Below, piece after piece: positions 19,151-28,519 of a stretch of 64,000 nt of DNA. The stretch spans positions 62,001 through 126,000 of the forward strand of contig NZ_FNIY01000011.1 of NCBI RefSeq assembly GCF_900104355.1. Reading direction: 5' to 3'. The notes beneath the pieces are model-generated. The model saw nothing but the letters and a program-made list of their open reading frames with translations. It was not told where the DNA came from and made no database searches. Position 1 is the stretch's first letter; each line of letters starts with the position of its first letter. The DNA comes from Phyllobacterium sp. OV277 (GTDB taxonomy: Bacteria > Pseudomonadota > Alphaproteobacteria > Rhizobiales > Rhizobiaceae). Both the position numbers and the translations under genes were made by a program.

Positions 19151-19339
19151 CTATTCTTCCCAACGCTGCGATGGATCGCGATCATCAGTCGTATGATTGC
19201 GCTCCTCGCTGCTGAGGAAGTCAGCTGAAATCTCTTCGGATTTCAGCAACAGGCGGCCATCCTGATCAGACACAGCGCCATAGGCGACGCCGCGCTCTGG
19301 CGTGGATGGTTTGAACAAGATTTTCACTGTCGGACCCAT
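19151..19339 (-). CDS. Small unknown protein
   Basis: A 62-residue ORF (MGPTVKILFKPSTPERGVAY...) rich in charged residues, ending in SQRWEE, without signal or membrane segment. A GGGGA sequence sits about 6 nt before its ATG on the minus strand, and it fits exactly into the space between the convergent exporter permease and the next minus-strand gene. I recognise no family. It may be a genuine short protein or chance. Confidence 0.45.
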   Translation of the reverse strand: MGPTVKILFKPSTPERGVAYGAVSDQDGRLLLKSEEISADFLSSEERNHTTDDRDPSQRWEE

Positions 19340-19420
19340 AAGCGTTCCCCGTACTTAAAATCGTACGCACTACCCACGACGTGTATGATGCAGGCAAAAG
19401 CCGCTGAGAGTCGAGTCCCT

Positions 19421-19843
19421 TCAGCGGCTCCAGAGTCCATAGAGGACCAAAGCCACGAACAATGTAACGAAAGCTGCGAAAGCAATATGCAGTTTTACCA
19501 GAACACTTTTGGTTCCCGATATACGCGCATTCAGTGGCCGGGTTTTCTCCGGGCGCGTACGCAGGCGCATCCGCGCCAATATATCATCCAGCGCCTTGCA
19601 GCCGTCCAACTCATCCTCATGTGAGGCAATGAACCGGAACAACGCCGCGTCGAAAAGCAGATAGCCTGTTAAAAACAGGGTGACCAAGCCGCCAATCATC
19701 ATGAGGGGCCAAAGCCCGGCAAACAGAGCGCCACCCTTGTCAGCGATAATGGAGGTGCCGACCATAAGTATGCAGGTAAGGACGCCATAGGTTATGGCGC
19801 GCTGCCTCAAATGATGAGCAAACTCGGCAGCATCTTCCTCCAT
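19421..19843 (-). CDS. Small membrane protein of unknown function
   Basis: A 140-residue protein with three predicted membrane segments: two adjacent (~18-62) and one near the C-terminus (~115-137). They are separated by a cytoplasmic-looking region with ASHEDELDGCKALDDILARM and basic residues. No catalytic motif is visible and I do not recognise the family. It is monocistronic, between the small ORF and an MFS gene. Confidence 0.6.
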   Translation of the reverse strand: MEEDAAEFAHHLRQRAITYGVLTCILMVGTSIIADKGGALFAGLWPLMMIGGLVTLFLTGYLLFDAALFRFIASHEDELDGCKALDDILARMRLRTRPEKTRPLNARISGTKSVLVKLHIAFAAFVTLFVALVLYGLWSR

Positions 19844-19978
19844 GGCAGTCCTTTCCCAGGCCTTTGATATTATAGCCTGTGCCCACTCATTTTATGATCA
19901 TATGGGACCACCCACAATCAGAATATTGCGGAGCATCGTTCAAAGCGTTTTTCAGGAACTGGCGTTAGGGCTTTGATC

Positions 19979-21217
19979 TTATAGGGCAAAGCGCCGGAAG
20001 ACCTTTTTCAGCGTAAGGGCAGTTCCAATCGCAATAACCCCCGCGATTGCAACAGGTATGGCTGCGGCTTTCCAGCCAACGGCATCAACAAGACTGCCGA
20101 CAACGACTGGACCAATCATCTGGCCAAGATTGCTGCCCTGCATCACAAGTCCGACTGACATCGCTCCAAGTTGCGCCTCCGGCACCGCCCGTGGTGCAGC
20201 CCCCATCATCGCTGAGGGCAGACAACCGCCAACGCCTGAGAAAACAACGCAGAGACTGAAAATCAGCCATGTCGGTCCGGAAAGAGTGAACACGGCGATA
20301 CCTGTCATCGTCATGATGGCGCTTGCCACGGCAAGCAGTAACCAGCGCGGCACACCATGACGCAGCGCGATGCCAGCGCCAATATTGCCAACAATATTGG
20401 TCACAATGGCAAAGGCAGTCATCATGCCCGCAGCCGTACTTGATACACCCATCCGTTCGGCCAGAAGGACAGGCAGAAAGCTGAACAGTGCAAAAAACTG
20501 CAGGCCATACATGGCGAACATCATGGCCAGAAGCAGCGGACCAGCTGACGTAACTGTCTTGCCTGCATTCTTCGCTATCGTGTTCAGTGAAGGCTTTGCC
20601 TGCGGTGATTTCTCTTTCGGAACAAGGATTTGCAACAGGAGAGCGAACAGGCAGGCAATAATCGCATTGGCGAACCAGAAGACGCGCCAGCCATCAATGG
20701 CAAGACCAAGCAGAATTGCCAGCGCGATTCCAGCCGGCATATAGCAACTCCAGAACGCGAAAACGAGATCACGATCCCGTGCCGTGGCAATGCGGTTGAG
20801 GATGGCAGACCCGGCAATGACCACGAACAGCAAACCCGTTCCCTCCAGAACACGCGCCGCAAGCAGGATGTTGAAGGTTTCGGTCGATGCGCCAATTGCG
20901 CTACCCAATGCAATGCCAAGAAGACCCGCGACAATCAGATTTCTGTCGCCAAAGCGCGTTGTGGCCGCTCCTGCGGGAATACCGCCCACCACCGCAAGCA
21001 AGGCGAAGATCGACATTACCCATCCAGCCTGACCAAGGTTCAGGTGAAAATCATTGCGCAATGCGGGAATGGCAATAGCGGCCTTGCCCACTTGAAGCGC
21101 GGCTACGACGCCGCTTGCTATAACAAGGATTGTGGAGAGACGATCGGTTTTGAGGGTGGGCAGGCTACTGATATCAGTCACGACAGGTATCCGGGAGAAT
21201 TGCACTGCTTTGATCAT
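19979..21217 (-). CDS. MFS transporter
   Basis: A 412-residue major facilitator protein with about twelve membrane helices. The first-half motif is PAGAATTRFGDRNLIVAGLL (family loop 2-3 type), and LEGTGLLFVVIAGSAILNRI resembles antibiotic or aromatic-compound exporters and CynX-like transporters. It is divergent from a LysR-type regulator with 63 bp between starts, and a dyad at 21239-21263 lies in that gap. LysR regulators often control the divergent exporter. The substrate is unknown. Confidence 0.82.
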   Translation of the reverse strand: MIKAVQFSRIPVVTDISSLPTLKTDRLSTILVIASGVVAALQVGKAAIAIPALRNDFHLNLGQAGWVMSIFALLAVVGGIPAGAATTRFGDRNLIVAGLLGIALGSAIGASTETFNILLAARVLEGTGLLFVVIAGSAILNRIATARDRDLVFAFWSCYMPAGIALAILLGLAIDGWRVFWFANAIIACLFALLLQILVPKEKSPQAKPSLNTIAKNAGKTVTSAGPLLLAMMFAMYGLQFFALFSFLPVLLAERMGVSSTAAGMMTAFAIVTNIVGNIGAGIALRHGVPRWLLLAVASAIMTMTGIAVFTLSGPTWLIFSLCVVFSGVGGCLPSAMMGAAPRAVPEAQLGAMSVGLVMQGSNLGQMIGPVVVGSLVDAVGWKAAAIPVAIAGVIAIGTALTLKKVFRRFAL

Positions 21218-21238
21218 CGCATGCCAATTCCATCGATG

Positions 21239-21263
21239 ATATTGACAAAATATGGCTCAATAT
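21239..21263. promoter_or_regulatory. LysR-type operator candidate between MFS and LysR genes
   Basis: Arms ATATTGA (21239-21245) and TCAATAT (21257-21263) form a perfect dyad around an 11-nt spacer. This fits the dyad-with-spacer form of LysR binding sites, and it lies in the 63-bp divergent promoter region. A second dyad, TGATC...GATCA (21263-21281), overlaps the LysR start codon and could serve autorepression. Confidence 0.55.
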
Positions 21264-21280
21264 GATCGATTAAATAGATC

Positions 21281-22207
21281 ATGTTGGATGCACTCACGCT
21301 TGATCAGGTGCGCATGTTTGTTGCCGTCACCGAGACCGGCAGCTTTCGCGCGGCGGCAACACAGCTGTCGCGCGTACAGTCTGCCATCAGCCACTCAATT
21401 GCAGGCATGGAAACCCAACTCGGTGTTGCGCTGTTTGACCGTTCGGGCCATCGGCCAGTTCTGACATCGGAGGGGCAAGCACTGCTTGCCGATATCAGAG
21501 CCATCCTGTTGAAGGTGGATACGATGCGGGCCCGGGCGCGGGGTTTGGGGGAGGGGCTCGAACTTGGCATATCCATCGCGCTTGACCCGCAATTTCCCGT
21601 TGAACTTGCGGCGAGTGCCTTGAAAGCGGTGCAGGATGCCTATCCCTCCGTTGGTGTACGGCTGACCATCGCCCCCATGGGAACGCCCATCGCTGCCTTG
21701 CGCGAACGCCGATGCACGATGGCCATTATGGCGTTGGACATGCCGGATCCGATGATAGAGCTGGAAGAGCTTGCCTTTCTCTGGCGCGTGGCCGTTGTCT
21801 CGCCGCACCACCCGCTGGCGCTACGTGCTGCCCTTGGACCTGCAGTCACTGCAGCAGAGCTTGCCGATCATGTCCAGATTGTTGGTGAGGACCCCTCGCA
21901 CCTGACAGAGGGCCGCGATTTTCACGTTCTGTCGCCGCGAACCTGGCGGGTCAGCGACAATGACACCAAGCGGGTTCTCATCCTGAAAGCCATTGGTTGG
22001 GGCAACCTGCCAATCTGGCTGGTTGAGAAGGATTTGAGCGAGGGAAAGCTGGTGCGGGTGCCCACGGCCGAGTATGGCCAGAAGGGCGAAACGGTGCTGC
22101 GCGCCTATATTGCCCACCGTTCCGATGAGCCGTTAGGGCCCGCTTCGCGGCTGTTTCGCAAGGCGCTTATCGAGCAGGTTCAGCAGGAAAAAATATCCGC
22201 CCCCTGA
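21281..22207 (+). CDS. LysR-type transcriptional regulator
   Basis: A 308-residue LysR regulator. The N-terminal winged helix-turn-helix (MLDALTLDQVRMFVAVTETG, then AAATQLSRVQSAISHSIAGM, LGVALFDRSGHRPVLT) covers residues 1-65, with a periplasmic-binding-like effector domain from ~90 on. It is divergent from the MFS exporter and likely regulates it through the dyad at 21239-21263. The effector is unknown. Confidence 0.9.
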   Translation: MLDALTLDQVRMFVAVTETGSFRAAATQLSRVQSAISHSIAGMETQLGVALFDRSGHRPVLTSEGQALLADIRAILLKVDTMRARARGLGEGLELGISIALDPQFPVELAASALKAVQDAYPSVGVRLTIAPMGTPIAALRERRCTMAIMALDMPDPMIELEELAFLWRVAVVSPHHPLALRAALGPAVTAAELADHVQIVGEDPSHLTEGRDFHVLSPRTWRVSDNDTKRVLILKAIGWGNLPIWLVEKDLSEGKLVRVPTAEYGQKGETVLRAYIAHRSDEPLGPASRLFRKALIEQVQQEKISAP

Positions 22208-22454
22208 ATGTCCCGCTTTGCCATTGCTTCTGGAAAACACACTTTGGGGCTCCTCTACGGTTGTACTACCCCCTGTTCTGCACTAGGTGCTAACCGCGAA
22301 CACACGCACTCTCTTGGGGGAAATATAATGCTTTGCCCGCGCTGATGCCCAAATTCTGCAGCACCAGCGTGGAAAGCAATAATGGCCGACAGGCCCAACT
22401 GCTCGGGCTGCTTTTGCCTGAGTGGAATTAAGAAAAGAAAAGGAAAGTAACAAA

Positions 22455-23162
22455 ATGCCAGAATTCCGTTTTGCCATTGCGGCTGTCATGACCCTGTTCA
22501 TGGCCCTGACAATCTCAGCTTGCTCGGACAGCGAGGTCACCCAGCGCAAGGCATTCATCGATTTTCTGCAGACACGCATTGTCGACAAGAAGGGTGTGAG
22601 CGTCCCGCAACTCACCGCAGAAGAGACCAAATCGCTGGGTTCCTATGCTGCTCAGTACAAGGTCATCACTGATTTTCACGCGGCCATGAATGAAAAGATC
22701 AGCAAGCCGATGGAAGCCCTTACTGCCAAGGGCGCAATTACATCCATCAATGATGCCATGAATCGCAAGGAAGACATCAAGGCCGCCTTTGCTGGCCTGA
22801 GCACCCTGCGCACCGCCATGGATGAAGAGCAGGCCACCGCGGATAAGGCTCATGCGGCATTGAAGCAGCCGGAGGACCTCAAACCCGTTTTTGACAAGGC
22901 CTATGACAAGACCGTCAGCAATCTTGCCAATACCTATAAGGAAATCTTTCCGGCCACGAGCGAGACCTTTGACATTCTCCTGAAGGTTGTCGATTTCGTT
23001 GACCAGCATAAGGACAAGATCACGATTTCAGGCTCAATGTTTGAGGTGTCCGATCCCACTGTTCAAGCGCAACTGAACACTCTGCTTGAACAGGTCAATG
23101 CCAAGGGACAGGCCATGTCCCAAGCGCAGAAGAAAATGCGCACAGCAATTTACGGCAATTAA
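22455..23162 (+). CDS. DUF3053 (YiaF-like) lipoprotein
   Basis: A 235-residue predicted lipoprotein. The N-terminus has a hydrophobic signal and an ISAC lipobox with Cys at residue 22, followed by Ser and Asp. The mature part contains QRKAFIDFLQTR and AHAALKQPEDLKPVFDKAY. As far as I recall these closely match E. coli YiaF, placing it in DUF3053, whose function is not known. ATG 22455 follows AAGGAAAG and is preferred over 22422. The gene ends 4 bp into the convergent D-threonine-aldolase-like gene. The 247-bp leader upstream holds several GC-rich hairpins but no gene I can support. Confidence 0.82.
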   Translation: MPEFRFAIAAVMTLFMALTISACSDSEVTQRKAFIDFLQTRIVDKKGVSVPQLTAEETKSLGSYAAQYKVITDFHAAMNEKISKPMEALTAKGAITSINDAMNRKEDIKAAFAGLSTLRTAMDEEQATADKAHAALKQPEDLKPVFDKAYDKTVSNLANTYKEIFPATSETFDILLKVVDFVDQHKDKITISGSMFEVSDPTVQAQLNTLLEQVNAKGQAMSQAQKKMRTAIYGN

Positions 23163-24217
23163 TCGACCCGGCCACGCGCGGCGACGGGGGCAATTTCGAC
23201 CACCTCGTCGCCTGAAATCAGCACCACGCTGTCAAACAGGTTCGACACCACGCAGGCATGATTGGGGATAATCCGCACCCGATCGCCAATCTCAGGCTTG
23301 GATTTGCAACCTGATACATCGATTGTCCCATGTTCCTCGCTCAGCGATGTAATCACCGCTTCCGGGAACTCCACGATCCGCCCAAAACCTTCCATTCCAA
23401 ATGTATCGCTCGACAGCGACTTTGATCCCGCGTCGATAACCACACGGTTTTCCGTCGGGCGGCTGACAACGGTTGCAAGGACAGTCAAAGCACAATCGTC
23501 CCAGGTGCCCGCATTCTTTGCCACCTGAAACCGGTCCATATAGATATAGGTGCCGGGCCGATGTTCCGTGGCAGTTGTCACCTCATGGGCCTGCCACATA
23601 TCGGGTGAGCCGCCATTCGAGATAATGCCGGGATTAAGACCCGCATCAATGGCTTTCTGCTTTGCTGATGCCAGCCAAGCCTGATTTTCTGCAACAGCGC
23701 CCGCTTTCGGATAGGTCATGAAACCCGCAAAGGTGAGACTGTTGGCAGCATCGATTGTCTTCGCCAATGCCACGGCCTCATCGGGCGTTTGCACACCGCA
23801 GCGGCCCATGCCCGTATCGCATTCAACGAGAACTTCGAGCGGTTTTGCCGAATTGGCGAACGCAGCGGCGAGGCCACTCACCGTTGCCGCACTGTCGGCT
23901 GTCACAGCAATCTTGATACGGTAATGCAGCGCCACAAGCCGGTCGAGCTTGGCTTTGCCGATAATATTATAGGGAATAAAGATATCGGTGAGACCAGCAT
24001 CGGCCATGACCTCGACTTCACCGAGTTTCTGACAGGTGATCCCGACAGCACCGAGTTCCACCTGACGCTTGGCAAAACGCGGCAGTTTATGTGTCTTGAT
24101 ATGTGGGCGCACGGCCAACCCATGCTTGTCCGCATAGGTCTGGAAGCGCTGCAAATTGGCATCTGCCCTGTTCACATCGATAAGGACGGCAGGTGTATCA
24201 AGTTCGGACAGTTTCAA
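23159..24217 (-). CDS. D-threonine aldolase / D-hydroxyamino-acid dehydratase-like PLP enzyme
   Basis: A 352-residue fold-type III PLP enzyme (alanine-racemase-like barrel plus C-terminal metal-binding domain). The PLP lysine is probably K41 in RPHIKTHK, and the divalent-metal His and Cys are H320 and C322 in NHACVVSN. These are hallmarks of D-threonine aldolase, D-threo-3-hydroxyaspartate dehydratase and eukaryotic-type D-serine dehydratase; sequence alone does not decide between them. It is the last gene of a minus-strand group (SDR, ABC ATPase, RpiR, this enzyme) with 3 bp to the regulator gene. RidA, which destroys imines from such dehydratases, is encoded in the divergent arm. Confidence 0.85.
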   Translation of the reverse strand: MKLSELDTPAVLIDVNRADANLQRFQTYADKHGLAVRPHIKTHKLPRFAKRQVELGAVGITCQKLGEVEVMADAGLTDIFIPYNIIGKAKLDRLVALHYRIKIAVTADSAATVSGLAAAFANSAKPLEVLVECDTGMGRCGVQTPDEAVALAKTIDAANSLTFAGFMTYPKAGAVAENQAWLASAKQKAIDAGLNPGIISNGGSPDMWQAHEVTTATEHRPGTYIYMDRFQVAKNAGTWDDCALTVLATVVSRPTENRVVIDAGSKSLSSDTFGMEGFGRIVEFPEAVITSLSEEHGTIDVSGCKSKPEIGDRVRIIPNHACVVSNLFDSVVLISGDEVVEIAPVAARGRVD

Positions 24218-24220
24218 TTC

Positions 24221-25102
24221 TCAATCTCCAAGCGGAAGGTTCGGCGCATCGCTTTTTTGCATGCCCTGAAGGTTCTTGATCCGGCGCATACGTTCCACCG
24301 CCGGTGCACCGATCTTTTCCGCCACGCTCATCGCAAGCATGTCAGTGAGGGCAAGCAGCGCGTAGCGGGCGGGCGAGGGCCGGTAGATATTCGTGCCCTC
24401 TTCAATGTGAAAGGGCAAGACCAGTTGCGCCGCCGCAGCCAGCGAGGAATTCGCCGCTGTAAAGGCAATCGTTTTTGCGCCATAGCGTCCAGCAATGGTC
24501 ACCGCGTCGATAACAGGTTTCACCTCGCCGGAAAGCGAATAGGCGACAATAACCGTATCCTTGTTGCTGGTGGCGGCCGTCATCTGCTGCATCTCACCGT
24601 CAATATGTGACGACGCCAGAAGCCCCAACCGGAACAGCCGGTTTTCAAGTTCTGTTGCCGCCATCGAGGATGCACCGCCTGACCCATAGGCGCGAACCAT
24701 GCCAGCTCCGGCAACGATTGCCGCAGCACTGTCAAGATCGGCACGATTGATCAGGCCCGTCACAGTCTCGATTGCATTCATGGCGCTGCTTGCAATGATG
24801 GAAGGCACACCATTACCGGTAGAACTATCGGCGGGATTGACGGAAATGAACCGCCCGGCGATCGCCAGCGATTGTGCCAACCCGACCTTGAAGTCTCGGG
24901 TGCCTTCAAAGCCAAGCATGCGGCAGAAGCGGGTAATCGTCGGCTCGCTTACCCCCGCCTTTTCCGCCAGCCGCTCTATCGAAGCATGCGTGGCAAAATC
25001 CGCATCGGCCAGAACAGCGGCCGCCACTCTTTGATCGGATCGCTGACCGTTTTCAGCGATTTCCCGCAACCGCGCAACGATGTCGAAATGCGGCGAGGCC
25101 AT
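24221..25102 (-). CDS. RpiR-family transcriptional regulator
   Basis: A 293-residue regulator with an N-terminal RpiR helix-turn-helix (ASIERLAEKAGVSEPTITRF, ~37-56) and a C-terminal SIS sugar-phosphate-binding domain (~125-260; VRAYGSGGASSMAA, IVAYSLSGEVKPVIDAV). It lies inside the minus-strand operon between the ABC ATPase gene (5-bp gap) and the PLP enzyme gene (3-bp gap). It most likely controls the whole divergent locus through the intergenic region at 26969-27251. A SIS domain suggests a phosphorylated sugar or amino-sugar-like effector. Confidence 0.9.
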   Translation of the reverse strand: MASPHFDIVARLREIAENGQRSDQRVAAAVLADADFATHASIERLAEKAGVSEPTITRFCRMLGFEGTRDFKVGLAQSLAIAGRFISVNPADSSTGNGVPSIIASSAMNAIETVTGLINRADLDSAAAIVAGAGMVRAYGSGGASSMAATELENRLFRLGLLASSHIDGEMQQMTAATSNKDTVIVAYSLSGEVKPVIDAVTIAGRYGAKTIAFTAANSSLAAAAQLVLPFHIEEGTNIYRPSPARYALLALTDMLAMSVAEKIGAPAVERMRRIKNLQGMQKSDAPNLPLGD

Positions 25103-25107
25103 GTGCT

Positions 25108-26175
25108 CTAAATCCGGTTTCCGGTTTTCCCGTCAAAGACATGAACTTTATCAGGATTGACTGTCAGCATCATCTGGCTACCCGGTTCAGGCGCGACGCG
25201 ATCACGGAAGACTGCACGAACGCCAACACCGGCAATCGTGCCGAAGAGGTGTGTTTCCGAGCCGGTCGGTTCGATCACTGCAACCTTATAGGGGAAGCCC
25301 TGACCACTTGCAGCGAGGCGGTAATGTTCAGGCCGGATACCGACTTCAATCGGCTGTCCTGAAGCCGCAGTTGTATCCCCGACGGGAATGGTAAAGCCTT
25401 CAGCGGTCCGCATACGCACTACGCCATCGCCGCGCTCCAATGTACCCGGAATGAAGCTCATCGCGGGCGAGCCGAGGAATCCGGCAACAAATTTATTGGC
25501 AGGCCGGTCATAAAGTTCCAGCGGCGAGCCAATCTGTTCGATACGGCCACCGTTCATGACGACAATCCGGTCAGCCATGGTCATGGCTTCAATCTGGTCA
25601 TGGGTGACATAGACAATGGTGGTTTTAAGCTGCTGGTGCAACGCCTTGATTTCCGTGCGCATTTGAACACGCAGTTTGGCGTCAAGATTGGAAAGCGGCT
25701 CGTCGAAAAGGAAGAGGTCTGGTTCGCGCACAATGGTCCGCCCCATGGCAACGCGCTGGCGCTGACCACCGGAAAGCTGACGGGGCAGGCGGTCGAGATA
25801 ATCATGCAGGTTGAGTGTTTCCGCTGCCTTGTTCACCTTGGCATCGATAATGCTGCCCGCCTCCCGGCGGATTTTCGGACCGAAACCGATGTTCTTGCGC
25901 GTCGTCATATGCGGAAACAGCGCATAGCTCTGGAAAACCATGGAAATATTGCGCTGCTGCGGCGCAAGGCCATTGGTCAGGCGATTGCCAATCCACAGTT
26001 CCCCGGAGGAAATATCGTCGAGACCGGCAATCATCCGCAGAAGCGTAGACTTGCCGCAGCCCGAGGGGCCGATCAGCACAAGAAACTCGCCATCGTGTAC
26101 GTCAAGATCGATACCGTGCAGGACACTCATGGCACCGTAGGATTTGACAAGTTGTTTGATCTGCAATCCGGCCAT
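25108..26175 (-). CDS. Sugar-type ABC transporter ATP-binding protein (UgpC/MalK family)
   Basis: A 355-residue ATPase with Walker A GPSGCGKSTLLRM (~residue 40), signature [13 protein letters not shown], Walker B LFLFDEPLSNLD, and a ~120-residue C-terminal TOBE/regulatory domain, as in UgpC/MalK. ATG 26175 (MAGLQIKQLVKSYG) is chosen over 26193 because the longer form would overlap the SDR gene. It presumably energises the permeases encoded in the divergent arm at 28683-30376, which have no ATPase gene of their own. Confidence 0.92.
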   Translation of the reverse strand: MAGLQIKQLVKSYGAMSVLHGIDLDVHDGEFLVLIGPSGCGKSTLLRMIAGLDDISSGELWIGNRLTNGLAPQQRNISMVFQSYALFPHMTTRKNIGFGPKIRREAGSIIDAKVNKAAETLNLHDYLDRLPRQLSGGQRQRVAMGRTIVREPDLFLFDEPLSNLDAKLRVQMRTEIKALHQQLKTTIVYVTHDQIEAMTMADRIVVMNGGRIEQIGSPLELYDRPANKFVAGFLGSPAMSFIPGTLERGDGVVRMRTAEGFTIPVGDTTAASGQPIEVGIRPEHYRLAASGQGFPYKVAVIEPTGSETHLFGTIAGVGVRAVFRDRVAPEPGSQMMLTVNPDKVHVFDGKTGNRI

Positions 26176-26176
26176 A

Positions 26177-26968
26177 TCAGTTTTTCCCTGCAAGAACTTC
26201 GTTGATGAAACGCAGATTGCCTGCTGTCAATCCGGCATCCACGGCGAGCGCTGTACCCGTTATGCCCGATGCCGCCGAAGAGGCCAGAAAAAGCGTGGCA
26301 CTCGCCACTTCTTCCGGTGTCACCATACGCCCGAGCGGATAGTGCGGCAGGACCTTTGCCAGAAGCTCGGGATGGCCGGCAAGACGGTGATCCCATGCGG
26401 GTGTGCGTACTGAACCGGGGCAGACCGCATTGGCACGAATGCCGTAAGCGCCGCGCTCCACTGCCAGCGCCTTCACATAGGAAATCAAACCGGCCTTGGC
26501 CGCCGAATAGGCAGGATTGCCAAAATGCGAGAGGGCATTCACCGATGAGATAAACACGATATTGCCGCCACCGCGCTTGGCCATGGCCTCGACAATGGGT
26601 GTGGTTACATGAAATGCGCCATTCAGATTGATCGCAATCTCGCGATCCCAGACATCGCCGTCCACCTGATCCAGCGTTTCCCCGCGGGTAAATCCGGCAT
26701 TGTTGATCAACACATCCGGCGCGCCATTTGTCCTGATAAAGTCGCCAATAGCCTTTTCTGTTCCGGCGCGGTCTGTCAGCTCAAAAACCAGCCGGTGAGC
26801 GAGCGGCAACGCTTCCAACGCTTCAATGGTCTGGTCCGCACCGGAAACAATCGCTCCAGCTGCATCAAACGCTGATATCAGCGCCTGACCAATGCCACCG
26901 CCAGCGCCGGTGATCAGTACCTGCTTGCCCTTGAGGCCATAGAAATCATGCAAATGAGGTGAGGTCAT
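26177..26968 (-). CDS. Short-chain dehydrogenase/reductase
   Basis: A 263-residue SDR oxidoreductase. The NAD(P) motif is TGAGGGIGQ (~20-28), NNAG occurs at 89-92, and the catalytic residues are Ser141/142, Tyr154 and Lys158 (YSAAK). An acidic-type second strand is not clear, so the cofactor preference is uncertain. It is the first gene of the minus-strand operon and probably oxidises or reduces a hydroxyl group of the transported substrate. The substrate is unknown. Confidence 0.88.
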   Translation of the reverse strand: MTSPHLHDFYGLKGKQVLITGAGGGIGQALISAFDAAGAIVSGADQTIEALEALPLAHRLVFELTDRAGTEKAIGDFIRTNGAPDVLINNAGFTRGETLDQVDGDVWDREIAINLNGAFHVTTPIVEAMAKRGGGNIVFISSVNALSHFGNPAYSAAKAGLISYVKALAVERGAYGIRANAVCPGSVRTPAWDHRLAGHPELLAKVLPHYPLGRMVTPEEVASATLFLASSAASGITGTALAVDAGLTAGNLRFINEVLAGKN

Positions 26969-27111
26969 CGTCCGTTCGTCTGTTCCCGTATTATTGGCCC
27001 GCTTTGACGGGCGATTTTTTGCGGATTCTGCCCGCTTGTCATCAAGCTAACGGCCAGACATGAAAAAAAGCAACATAAAAATACACGAAACAAACCTAAA
27101 AATTCGCTTGC

Positions 27112-27128
27112 ATGAAATTAAATTACAT
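27112..27128. promoter_or_regulatory. Palindromic operator candidate in divergent promoter region
   Basis: ATGAAATTAAATTACAT is a 17-bp near-palindrome (14 of 17 positions symmetric) in the AT-rich gap between the SDR operon and the binding-protein operon. AT-rich GAAATT..AATTNC dyads suit RpiR-family regulators, and an RpiR gene lies in the left operon. It is 124 bp upstream of the binding-protein start. Confidence 0.4.
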
Positions 27129-27251
27129 TTGAAGATAGATGGGCTGGTTGGAGAGAACCGTCTTTTCGGGAAGCGCAGCGACGCATCCGCTACAGACGGT
27201 TCATGAGAAAACAAACACCGCCCGAACGCGGTGATAACAAGGGGAATGACA

Positions 27252-28481
27252 ATGACATTCAGACAGAAACTTGGCCTTCTTGCCGGAGCAAGCATCGTTG
27301 CTTTCAGCAGCAGCGCCTTTGCTGACAGCACCGTGCGCGTGACCATCGCCGAATACAGCAAGGGCACAGGACCCTATTTCCAGGAAGCTGCCAAGGCATT
27401 TGAAGCGGCTAATCCTGACGTCAAAATCCAGATCGAAGTTGTGCCATGGGACAGCCTGCAGCAGAAGCTGACCACCGATATCTCAGCCGGTGCCAATGCC
27501 GATCTTTCCATTATCGGCACACGCTGGCTGCTCGATTATGTGTCCGAGGGCATCGTTGCGCCGCTTGATGAGCACATCAAGCCCGAGTTCAAGGCCCGCT
27601 TTATCGATACATTCCTTACGCCGTCAGTCATGAACGGCAAAGTCTACGGCCTGCCAATCGCCGCCTCGGCCCGCGCCATGTATTACAACAAGGATATTTT
27701 CGCCAAGGCTGGCATCAGTGCGCCGCCAGCAACATGGGCTGATTTCAAGACCGATGCGGAAAAGATCAAGAAGCTTGGCAGCGAGACCTATGGTTTCGGC
27801 CTGCAGGGCAAGGAAATCGAGACCGACGTCTATTTCTATTACGGCATGTGGTCCAATGGCGGCGAGATCGTCAAGGACGGCAAATCCGGGCTGGATTCCA
27901 AGGCAGCCATCGAAACGGCCAAGCTTTACAAGAGCTTTATCGATGGGGGCCTGACCCAGCCGGGTGTAACTTCCTATTCGCGTGAAGACGTGCAGAACCT
28001 GTTCAAGCAGGGCAAGGTGGCAACTGTTATCACGGCTCCTTTCCTGTCAGGCCAGATCAAAACGGAAGCGCCGAAGCTGAATTATGGCGTAGCGCCAATT
28101 CCAGCCGGTCCAAACGGTGACAAGGGTACCTATGGTGTGACCGATTCCATCGTCCTGTTCGAAAACTCCAAGAACAAGGAAGCCGCGTGGAAATTCCTTG
28201 ATTTCATTTTCACCGCCGAACAGCGTACCAAGTTCGATAAGATCGAAGGCTTCCTGCCAGTTAATGCGGAAGAAGCCAAAGACCCATACTTTGCCGATAA
28301 TGCCGATCTGAAAGTGTTCACATCGCTTCTGCCCAATGCCCGCTTTGCCCCGGTTATTCCGGGCTGGGAGGATATTGCCAAGACAACCTCCAATGCCGTG
28401 CAGAAGATTTATCTCGGACAGGGTGAAGCTGAAGCGACGTTGAAAGAGGCGGCAGCCAAGATCAACGCAACGCTGAAATAA
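27252..28481 (+). CDS. ABC transporter substrate-binding protein (sugar type, family 1)
   Basis: A 409-residue periplasmic binding protein. A signal peptide (about residues 1-24, ending SSAFA) precedes a MalE/UgpB-like domain: FEAANPDVKIQIEVVPWDSL, GLPIAASARAMYYNKDIFAK and a C-terminal LKEAAAKINATLK. ATG 27252 has AAGGGG at 7 nt spacing and gives a clean signal peptide; starts at 27231 (GTG) and 27246 also exist. It is the first gene of the plus-strand arm. Family membership says carbohydrate, but the catabolic genes around it suggest a hydroxylated amino acid or glycoconjugate. The ligand is open. Confidence 0.9.
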   Translation: MTFRQKLGLLAGASIVAFSSSAFADSTVRVTIAEYSKGTGPYFQEAAKAFEAANPDVKIQIEVVPWDSLQQKLTTDISAGANADLSIIGTRWLLDYVSEGIVAPLDEHIKPEFKARFIDTFLTPSVMNGKVYGLPIAASARAMYYNKDIFAKAGISAPPATWADFKTDAEKIKKLGSETYGFGLQGKEIETDVYFYYGMWSNGGEIVKDGKSGLDSKAAIETAKLYKSFIDGGLTQPGVTSYSREDVQNLFKQGKVATVITAPFLSGQIKTEAPKLNYGVAPIPAGPNGDKGTYGVTDSIVLFENSKNKEAAWKFLDFIFTAEQRTKFDKIEGFLPVNAEEAKDPYFADNADLKVFTSLLPNARFAPVIPGWEDIAKTTSNAVQKIYLGQGEAEATLKEAAAKINATLK

Positions 28482-28519
28482 TGTGAGATGGCGATAGGGG
28501 CGGTGTGTTGTTTTACCCC

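Noticed and set aside
23789-24610. 273-codon plus-strand frame over the PLP enzyme and RpiR genes
   Set aside because: It crosses two convincing genes on the other strand and shows no family motif.
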